A DNA stretch of 64,000 nt from Mesorhizobium sp. M2D.F.Ca.ET.226.01.1.1 (GTDB lineage Bacteria; Pseudomonadota; Alphaproteobacteria; Rhizobiales; Rhizobiaceae), in assembly GCF_004022705.2 (NCBI RefSeq), contig NZ_RZOY02000011.1:124001-188000 (forward strand). The letters run 5' to 3'. The notes below the pieces were generated by a model. It saw nothing but the letters and a program-made list of their open reading frames with translations. It was not told the origin of the DNA and searched no databases. This document shows, in pieces, positions 59,318 to 64,000 of this stretch. The position numbers and the translations under genes are program-made. Position 1 is the first letter of the stretch. Each line of letters starts with the position of its first letter.

Positions 59318-60733
59318 ATGCTCCCCGCCGAAATCAAGATGATGATGCTGACTCGCCGCAACCTCCTCAAAACCGCCGCTGTCGCCGGCGCGGCCGGCGT
59401 CGGCCTCTCGGCAGCCGGCAAATTTGCCGGCTGGGCAGCAGCAAAGCCCGAGCCGCTGGTCCTCAAGACCGCAAGAATTGAGGCGCGGCTGACGGACGGC
59501 GCACCGACGAACAACGTGCTCACCTACGGCGAAGCGGGCATGCCGCCGGTCGTCAGGATGCGCAAAGGTGAGGCGTTTGCCGCGCGCTTGATCAACGGTA
59601 TCGACGATCCGACGACCATCCACTGGCACGGCATCCGGGTTCCCAACAAGATGGACGGCGTGCCGTTCCTTGTGCAGCCCTATGTCTATCAGGGCGACCA
59701 TTTCGACTATGCGTTCACGCCGCCCGACGCCGGCACCTTCTGGTACCATCCTCATTGCAACACACTGATCCAGATGGGACACGGGCTGACCGGCGTGATC
59801 GTGGTCGAGAACCCGAAGGACCCGGTCTTCGACGCCGAGATGGTCGTCAACCTGCGCGACTGGCGGCTCGGTGACGACGGCCAATTCATCGAGCCATTCA
59901 GGCCGCGCGACGCGGCCAAGGCCGGCACGTTCGGCACGGTGCGCACCGCCAACTGGCTCGACCAGCCGCAATTCGACGCCCCGGCCGGCGGTCTCGTGCG
60001 GCTGCGCGTCGCCATCACCGACCTCACCCGCATCTATGCCTTTCGCGTCGACGGCGCCGAGGCGACCGTGATCGCGCTCGACGGCAACCTTGTGCCGCAA
60101 CGCTTTGCCCCGGATGCACTGCAGCTTGGTCCTGGCCAGCGGCTGGAGCTTGCCATCCGCATGCCGGACGAGGAAGGCGCGATCGTCAGCCTGCGCGACG
60201 TGCGCGGCACCAAGCCGAAGATCCTGGCGACCCTGCGCTCGGTCGGCAAATCGCTCAAGCGCGACCTTCGCGATCTCGGCCCGCTCGAAGCCAATCCGGT
60301 GGCGGAGGTAGACGTCGCCGGCGCCAAGCGCATTCCGCTGGCGCTGAGCGCCACGGCCGAAAACGTGCCCGCCGACGGCATTTGCGGCTCGCTCGGCTAC
60401 AGTTTCTGGGCGATCAACAAGGTGCCGTGGCCGGGCGACACGCCGGACCCGACCGCACCGCTGGCGGAACTGAAGCTCGGCCAGAGCTACATCATCGACA
60501 TGGAAAACCTCACCCCGCACGCGCACCCGATCCACCTGCACGGGATGAGTTTCAAGGTGCTGTCGTCTTCGACGCGGGCGGTCCAGCCGCTCGTCTCCGA
60601 CACCTATCTGATCCAGCCCAATGAGAAGGTGCAGTTGGGCTTCGTCTCCGACAATCCCGGCGACTGGCTGCTGCACTGCCACATCATCGAGCACCAGAAG
60701 ACGGGCATGACGAGCTATCTTCGGGTGGCGTGA
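59318..60733 (+). CDS. Tat-exported multicopper oxidase
   Basis: This is a protein of up to 471 residues. A twin-arginine signal (LTRRNLLKTAAVAGAAGVGL) precedes three cupredoxin domains. All four copper motifs are intact: HWHGIR, WYHPHCN, HPIHLHG and HCHIIEHQKTGM; the last holds the type-1 Cys-His-Met set. It is a periplasmic laccase or cuprous oxidase type enzyme, without the methionine-rich insert of CueO. The start could be any of several ATGs up to 59345, and none has a good ribosome-binding site. Confidence 0.9.
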   Translation: MLPAEIKMMMLTRRNLLKTAAVAGAAGVGLSAAGKFAGWAAAKPEPLVLKTARIEARLTDGAPTNNVLTYGEAGMPPVVRMRKGEAFAARLINGIDDPTTIHWHGIRVPNKMDGVPFLVQPYVYQGDHFDYAFTPPDAGTFWYHPHCNTLIQMGHGLTGVIVVENPKDPVFDAEMVVNLRDWRLGDDGQFIEPFRPRDAAKAGTFGTVRTANWLDQPQFDAPAGGLVRLRVAITDLTRIYAFRVDGAEATVIALDGNLVPQRFAPDALQLGPGQRLELAIRMPDEEGAIVSLRDVRGTKPKILATLRSVGKSLKRDLRDLGPLEANPVAEVDVAGAKRIPLALSATAENVPADGICGSLGYSFWAINKVPWPGDTPDPTAPLAELKLGQSYIIDMENLTPHAHPIHLHGMSFKVLSSSTRAVQPLVSDTYLIQPNEKVQLGFVSDNPGDWLLHCHIIEHQKTGMTSYLRVA

Positions 60734-60828
60734 CGGCGTCTCGTTTTTGTGAGGTGGGTTGACCGCGCCGCCTGATTGCCTAGGTAGGCAACTGGGCATG
60801 CGGGCGACACGCAACTCCGACCGACGGC

Positions 60829-61320
60829 ATGACATTTTTGCGCATTCGAAAACTTGCCCTTGTTGCGGCGGGTATTCCCATCCTGTCCTCCTGCGTCATT
60901 CCCGACGATACGTCGAGCATCGCCAAGGTAGACCCCACCACGGCCGCTGCCCGCAAGGAGATGGTCGGTCTCAGCGAGGCCGATGTCCGCATGTGCGCAG
61001 GCTTTCCGACCGCGACAGCCGATATGGGAGCGTCCGGCCAGATCTGGACCTATCAGCGCACCGTGCAGCGCGGCAATCTCAGCATTGCGGTGCCAACCAT
61101 GGCCGTGGGCGCGATCCCCGCTGTCGGCGGGTCCGTCAATGTCGCCCCCGGCGGTTACTGCAATACGCAGATTCGCATGGTCGGCGGCCATGTCGCCGAA
61201 GTGGCCTACGCCGGCGACAACAATCTGCCGAACAGCGTCGATGCGCTCTGTGTCAGCACGGTCGACGCCTGCGTGGCCTATGCGCGCCAACGCAATCACA
61301 AAGCGACGGCGGTAAGGTGA
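60829..61320 (+). CDS. Predicted lipoprotein, function unknown
   Basis: This is a 163-residue protein with a short signal ending in the lipobox PILSSC (Cys about residue 22). The mature domain includes KEMVGLSEADVRMCAGFPTA, which resembles the SmpA/OmlA-type opening of small outer-membrane lipoproteins, and then YQRTVQRGNLSIAVPTMAVG and NVAPGGYCNTQIRMV. Three further cysteines may form disulfides. The role is unknown. Confidence 0.75.
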   Translation: MTFLRIRKLALVAAGIPILSSCVIPDDTSSIAKVDPTTAAARKEMVGLSEADVRMCAGFPTATADMGASGQIWTYQRTVQRGNLSIAVPTMAVGAIPAVGGSVNVAPGGYCNTQIRMVGGHVAEVAYAGDNNLPNSVDALCVSTVDACVAYARQRNHKATAVR

Positions 61321-61367
61321 GTGGAACGAGGGGAAGCTACGGCGAGCAAATGTATTCGCCACCACCC

Positions 61368-61393
61368 GGATGCGGGCATTCCTGCCCGCATCC
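61368..61393. terminator. Hairpin between convergent lipoprotein and rtcB genes
   Basis: A perfect 11-base-pair stem GGATGCGGGCA / TGCCCGCATCC has a TTCC loop. On the plus strand it is followed by only TTT, and on the minus strand by no T-run. It ends nine bases before the rtcB stop and may terminate either transcript weakly. Confidence 0.6.
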
Positions 61394-61401
61394 TTTGGCG
61401 A

Positions 61402-62804
61402 CTACTGGCGGCGGGCCTCGGCCTCGCGCCGCTCCCTCTTCTTGCGCCACGGCGCGTTGGCCTCCCAGTCTCCTGCCATGATGCAGCCGTAAGGCAGCAC
61501 CTCGTCGACGATTTCCGCCAGGCCGAAATGCTCGATCTGGCGGCGCATCGAAGCCGCGTTCTTGTAGGCGCTGGGCAACTCCGAAATGTCGGTCACCCCG
61601 CTGAAGAACCGGGCGTCGATACCCCGGGTTTCCTCGGCGAAGATCTCGGCATCGCTGCGCCCGGCCTGCATGCGCCGGTGCTGGGTGCGCGAGAAATTGC
61701 GCCCGGCGCCATGCGGCGAGAAGCCAAGCCCGTTTTCTTGCCGCGCACGATCAGCACCGGCTCCGCCATGTTGAGCGGGATCAGCGTCAGATCGGTCGCG
61801 TCGCCGGCCCAGCCGTCGAAGGCCGGTGTGGCGCCTTTGCCGTGGTAGAACAGCCCGTCCGAGCGGCGGAAGACGAAGTTGTGCTCATTCCAGAACCGGT
61901 CCGAGACCTTCGCCGACAGCTTTTCGGCCGCGAGATCATGGATGAGCATATGGTTGCCCTTGGTCCATTCGCGGATCACCTGCAGGGCTTCCCAATACTC
62001 ATCGCCTTCCCGCGTGTCGGCCGGGATCCAGGCGTTCTGCGGCAAGGTCTCCGGCGACAGCGTCTTGCGCACGCCTTCGGCGATCCTCATCCCCTTGGCA
62101 TAGAGACGGGCACCCGGCGCGCGCGAACCGTGATGGGTCACCAGCGCCGTCTCGCCGCTCGACTTCAGCGTGCCGACATAAGCGAAATGGTTTCCGTCGC
62201 CCTGCGTGCCGAAATGCTCGATCGCCGCGCTCTTCAGGTCGCGCAGCATGTCATTCGCCTCGAAGCGCTGGAACAACGCGTCCGCCGGCCGGAACTGCTG
62301 GCCGCGCTGGCGCCCGCCTGGCCCGAAATGGGTCACGGCGTGCACGGCGTCGAGCAGCACGGCAGGCGCCACGCCGGGAAACACCGAGATCGCCATCGAG
62401 CAGCAGATGTCGGCCGAATGCATGCCGGGATGGATGGCCTCGGACACGGCAACGCCGCCGACCGGGATGGTGCCGGGCGAGCCCGCCGGGCAGGCATCCG
62501 GCATGACGGCGCCGGCGCGAACCACGGGCGTGCGCATCAGTTCGGTCATGCTGCGCGTGACCGCTTCGACATTGTCGGCCTCATGCTGGTTTTCGGCCAG
62601 GATGTTGAGATGCAGCGGCAGCGCGCCCCTCGCGTGCAGCGGCATCGCCGGCGGCGGCGCGAAGGCGCGCGCGGCCTCGATCGCATCCGCATGCGACCCG
62701 CCCTTCTCCAGCACGTCATTGGCCGCCACGAGCGCCCGGGCAAACCACTTGCCCTGCCGCATTCCGGCGTCGATCAAATCCTGTCCGCTTACGATCTCGG
62801 TCAT
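61402..62804 (-). pseudogene. rtcB: RNA-splicing ligase RtcB, with a one-base frameshift
   Basis: RtcB joins RNA 3'-phosphate or 2',3'-cyclic phosphate ends to 5'-OH ends using GTP and manganese. From the ATG at 62804 the frame has the metal-site motifs SADICCSMAISVFPGVAP, THFGPGGRQRG, GDGNHFAYVG and THHGSRAPGARLYAKG. After VLIVRGK the family sequence GLGFSPHGAGRNFSRTQ, which contains the guanylylated histidine, continues in the -1 frame to a proper C-terminus (YGCIMAGDWEANAPW). One base seems missing near 61731-61739 (CGTTTTCTTG, where an extra base restores the frame). Joined, the product is about 467 residues. It is either a recent pseudogene or a sequencing error at a homopolymer. Confidence 0.88.
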
Positions 62805-62840
62805 GTCTTTCACTTTCGGTCGGTCGTCATTGAAATCAAC

Positions 62841-62987
62841 GGACGACAAGGGTCACGAGACGCTTTTCCGCCACGTCGCAGTGTCCTGCGAAGGAGGGAC
62901 ACGAACCCTCACGCCTTTCGGCGCCCGCTCTCGGCGTTTCACTTTCTGAGCAGGCTGCGTCTACCTGTAGTCCCGTAGCATTCGTCC
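62841..62987 (-). ncRNA. Y-RNA-like permuted tRNA mimic, unit 7 (tRNA-Leu-like)
   Basis: Outer helix GGACGA/TCGTCC with the motif strands GACGAATG and CCCTTGTCGTC. Reading 5' to 3' on the minus strand: D-arm 3' half GGTAGACGC (62965-62957), a stem GCCTGCT/AGCGGGC with a long loop, and a variable arm GCGCC-GAAA-GGCGT (62924-62911). Then the T arm GAGGGTTCGTGTCCCTC (62910-62894), an acceptor stem TCGCAG closed by GACA (62891-62876), and the D-arm 5' half GTGGCGGAA. GTGGCGGAA...GGTAGACGC with a variable arm is the tRNA-Leu pattern, cut in the D loop. It ends 36 bases before rtcB. Confidence 0.82.
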
Positions 62988-62996
62988 TCGATGGTC

Positions 62997-63130
62997 TGGC
63001 GACAAGGGGCGACAAGACAATTTACTGAGCTACTTTCCACCCGAAGGATGGAAGGGGTGGCTTGAACACCCGACCTTCCACGACATCCGTCGCGGACGCT
63101 CTATCCCTGTAGTCCTGCCTGCATTCGCCA
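62997..63130 (-). ncRNA. Y-RNA-like permuted tRNA mimic, unit 6
   Basis: Outer helix TGGCGA/TCGCCA with motif strands GGCGAATG and CCCTTGTCGCC. The D stem GAGC (63101-63098) comes early and its partner GCTC (63030-63027) comes last, so the tRNA is opened in the D loop. The anticodon position holds an eight-base-pair stem capped by GGAT (63096-63077). The T arm is GGGTGTTCAAGCCACCC (63071-63055). The acceptor stem CTTCCATCC/GGGTGGAA is closed by a three-base TTC loop, so no free ends or CCA exist. Confidence 0.82.
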
Positions 63131-63164
63131 TTCGTCATTCAACTCTCAACTGCATTCCAAGGGC

Positions 63165-63259
63165 GGGCGACAAGTCGATGCGAGAAACCGATCGATCCGG
63201 GGATCGACGGTGGATTTGAACCACCTGGCTACCAGATGTATTCCCGCAGGCATTCGCCC
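63165..63259 (-). ncRNA. Y-RNA-like permuted tRNA mimic, unit 5 (short form)
   Basis: This is the shortest unit at 95 bases. Outer helix GGGCGA/TCGCCC with motif strands GGCGAATG and ACTTGTCGCC. A four-base-pair hairpin CTGG-TAG-CCAG replaces the anticodon arm. The T arm is GGTGGTTCAAATCCACC (63225-63209). The acceptor-like stem GTCGATC/GATCGAT is closed by CCCG (63208-63191). I see no clear D arm. The ACTACAG word of the other units is altered. Confidence 0.75.
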
Positions 63260-63271
63260 TATCCGATCGGC

Positions 63272-63400
63272 TGGCGACAAGGATCGGCAAGACGACGCTT
63301 GACTGCGCCACCCCGCTCGAGAGAGCGAGGGGGTGATTTGAACACCCGACCTCCCGCCTTGCGGCGGACGCGCTACCTGTAGTCCTGCCTGCATTCGCCA
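63272..63400 (-). ncRNA. Y-RNA-like permuted tRNA mimic, unit 4 (tRNA-Pro-like)
   Basis: Outer helix TGGCGA/TCGCCA with motif strands GGCGAATG and TCCTTGTCGCC. D-arm halves GGTAGCGC (first) and GTGGCGCAGTC (last) give a D-loop permutation of a tRNA-Pro-like body. The anticodon arm is CCGCC-GCAA-GGCGG (63367-63354), a GNRA-capped stem with no anticodon. The T arm is GGGTGTTCAAATCACCC (63347-63331). The acceptor stem CCTCGCTC/GAGCGGGG is closed by TCTC (63330-63311). Confidence 0.85.
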
Positions 63401-63412
63401 TTCGTTCGTCGT

Positions 63413-63544
63413 GCCGCGGCGACAAAATAGGATGAAACCCGGGAGTCCCGCTCGTGCCAGAGAGCGCCAGCAAGGTGAGGAGTCGAACCTCACGGAGCAT
63501 CCCGCTTGGTTGCTACTGTAGTTCCATCGGGCATTCGCCGCGGC
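63413..63544 (-). ncRNA. Y-RNA-like permuted tRNA mimic, unit 3
   Basis: Outer helix of ten perfect pairs, GCCGCGGCGA/TCGCCGCGGC, with motif strands GGCGAATG and TTTTGTCGCC. The conserved GGAACTACAG word follows the helix. The T arm is GTGAGGTTCGACTCCTCAC (63493-63475). The acceptor region is less regular than in other units (CGCTC...GAGCG around TCTGGCAC), and its D-arm assignment is unclear to me. Confidence 0.75.
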
Positions 63545-63554
63545 TTTGTTCGAA

Positions 63555-63686
63555 GGTCATGACGGCAAGGTGTTGGTGAAACGTTTCCCGCTTAACCATT
63601 CGGCCACGCGCTCGATCGAGCGCGGCGGGAATCGAACCCGCGTGAGGAGCACCTGAAGCTGTAGTTCCACCGGCATCCGTCATGCC
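63555..63686 (-). ncRNA. Y-RNA-like permuted tRNA mimic, unit 2 (tRNA-Ser/Leu class)
   Basis: Outer helix GGCATGACGG/CCGTCATG-A-CC with one bulge; motif strands GACGGATG and ACCTTGCCGTC. The T arm is GCGGGTTCGATTCCCGC (63641-63625). The acceptor stem CGCGCTC/GAGCGCG is perfect and closed by GATC (63624-63607). The following half TGGCCGAATGGTTAAGCGG is a complete Ser-type D arm, so the opening lies after the anticodon position rather than in the D loop. A short GTG-CTCCT-CAC hairpin may be the variable arm. Confidence 0.83.
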
Positions 63687-63740
63687 TTTTGTTCAGTTTC
63701 CTTTCTTTTCGAGGCTCGATGGAGCCGTGCAAAAGTCGTC

Positions 63741-63983
63741 GGGCATGACGACAAGGGTGATGAAACATCTCCCTGCCTTGCGGCAGGTCCTGCTCTAACC
63801 GCTGAGCTACGGGTCCATAGCTGCCCTCCTTCGCTGAAGCTTCGGAGGGCATCCTGCTTCGTGCGAAGGCTTGGACTTGTCCTGCGAAGCTCGAAAAGCG
63901 AAGCAGGATGGCGGACCCGACGGGATTCGAACCCGCGACCTGGAGGGTGACAGCCTGTAGTTCCATCGGCATTCGTCATGCCC
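63741..63983 (-). ncRNA. Y-RNA-like permuted tRNA mimic, unit 1 (Arg-like, with encoded GCCA)
   Basis: Outer helix of 11 perfect pairs, GGGCATGACGA/TCGTCATGCCC; motif strands GACGAATG and CCCTTGTCGTC. The 3' half comes first: T arm CGGGTTCGAATCCCG (63935-63921), acceptor CGGGTCC and GCCA (to 63909). An ~90-base linker with two repeat-like hairpins follows. Then comes the 5' half: acceptor GGACCCG (63816-63810), a full D arm GCTCAGCGGTTAGAGC, and CCTGCC-GCAA-GGCAGG in place of an anticodon arm (63787-63772). It is the only unit that keeps a discriminator and CCA. Confidence 0.83.
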
Positions 63984-64000
63984 TGTTCTTGCGGTGCCGG

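Noticed and set aside
61402..61671. Separate small gene starting MQAGRSDAEIFAEETRG
   Set aside because: It is the displaced C-terminal part of RtcB after the frameshift, not an independent gene.
61725..61745. Programmed -1 frameshift in rtcB
   Set aside because: The site reads AAG AAA ACG; it lacks a canonical slippery heptamer and RtcB families are not known to use frameshifting. A plain indel or sequencing error is simpler.
61842..62978. 378-codon plus-strand open frame
   Set aside because: It is antisense to rtcB and runs into the RNA array; there is no protein similarity that I can see.
62841..63983. Ordinary tRNA genes (Pro, Leu, Ser, Arg) suggested by T-arm and D-arm motifs
   Set aside because: The halves are in the wrong order, most acceptor stems are closed by tiny loops, and the anticodon loop is missing, so they are not decoding tRNAs.
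62900..63990. CRISPR-like array suggested by the recurring GCATTCGTCATGCC word
   Set aside because: The spacing is ~100-250 bases, the repeats are short and variable and belong to an RNA helix, and no cas genes are present.

Overview
The window looks like chromosomal DNA of a rhizobial alphaproteobacterium, most probably Mesorhizobium. The grounds are high GC, alphaproteobacterial gene orders (ftsK-lolA-xthA; hemC-hemD-mic60-hemY; glnK-amtB), a close relative of the M. loti potassium channel MloK1, and several families of intergenic palindromic repeats. No species name can be derived from the sequence alone.

Layout. 0-9 kb holds rimM-trmD with a convergent TauE-type permease, rplS, a peroxide-sensing ohr-ohrR pair with an operator over its promoter, an amino-acid ABC transporter without its ATPase, and leuC. 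9-21 kb holds a diguanylate cyclase, an MliC-like lipoprotein, the sdhCDAB operon with a DUF3052 gene between sdhA and sdhB, a YcgL-YceH pair, an OsmC protein and a UbiH-type hydroxylase. 21-29 kb holds tesB, glnK-amtB under a sigma-54/NtrC-type promoter, ftsK, lolA and xthA. 29-43 kb holds regulators (a cNMP-binding protein, a CenR-like response regulator, a LysR protein), an L,D-transpeptidase, EVE and methyltransferase genes, gpsA-tsaD, and the haem/Mic60 block. 43-54 kb is an accessory stretch: a membrane adenylate cyclase, an RND efflux pump and the MloK1-type channel, with three decayed gene fragments. 54-61 kb holds a flavin oxidoreductase, a monooxygenase/sigma-factor pair, exbB-exbD-tonB behind a RirA-type box, and a multicopper oxidase.

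The most interesting part is the right end (61.4-64 kb, minus strand). A gene for the RNA ligase RtcB, carrying an apparent one-base frameshift just before its catalytic histidine, is preceded by seven tandem small RNA elements in the same orientation. Each is built like a circularly permuted tRNA. The T arm comes first. In most units the acceptor stem follows, closed by a 3-4 base loop in place of free ends. A half that belongs upstream in a normal tRNA comes last. The outer ends pair in a helix carrying a near-invariant motif (G-N-CGAA-N-G on one strand, C-N-UUG-N-CG-N-C on the other). That motif matches what I recall of the Ro60/Rsr-binding helix of bacterial Y RNAs (YrlA family), and its variable pair covaries between units. 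In several units the anticodon arm is a stem capped by a tetraloop, so these RNAs cannot decode. I read the block as an expanded, diversified Y-RNA array feeding an Rsr/RtcB RNA-repair locus that continues off the right edge.

Four recurrent repeat families lie between genes: A, with ends GATTCAGGTGAGG and CCTGACCTGAATC; B, built on ACGCAATTCCGGACGG; C, with long arms around GGACATCTCCCCC; and D, a CCCCTCATCCG type. Several supply hairpins just past stop codons, and one supplies a stop codon itself.
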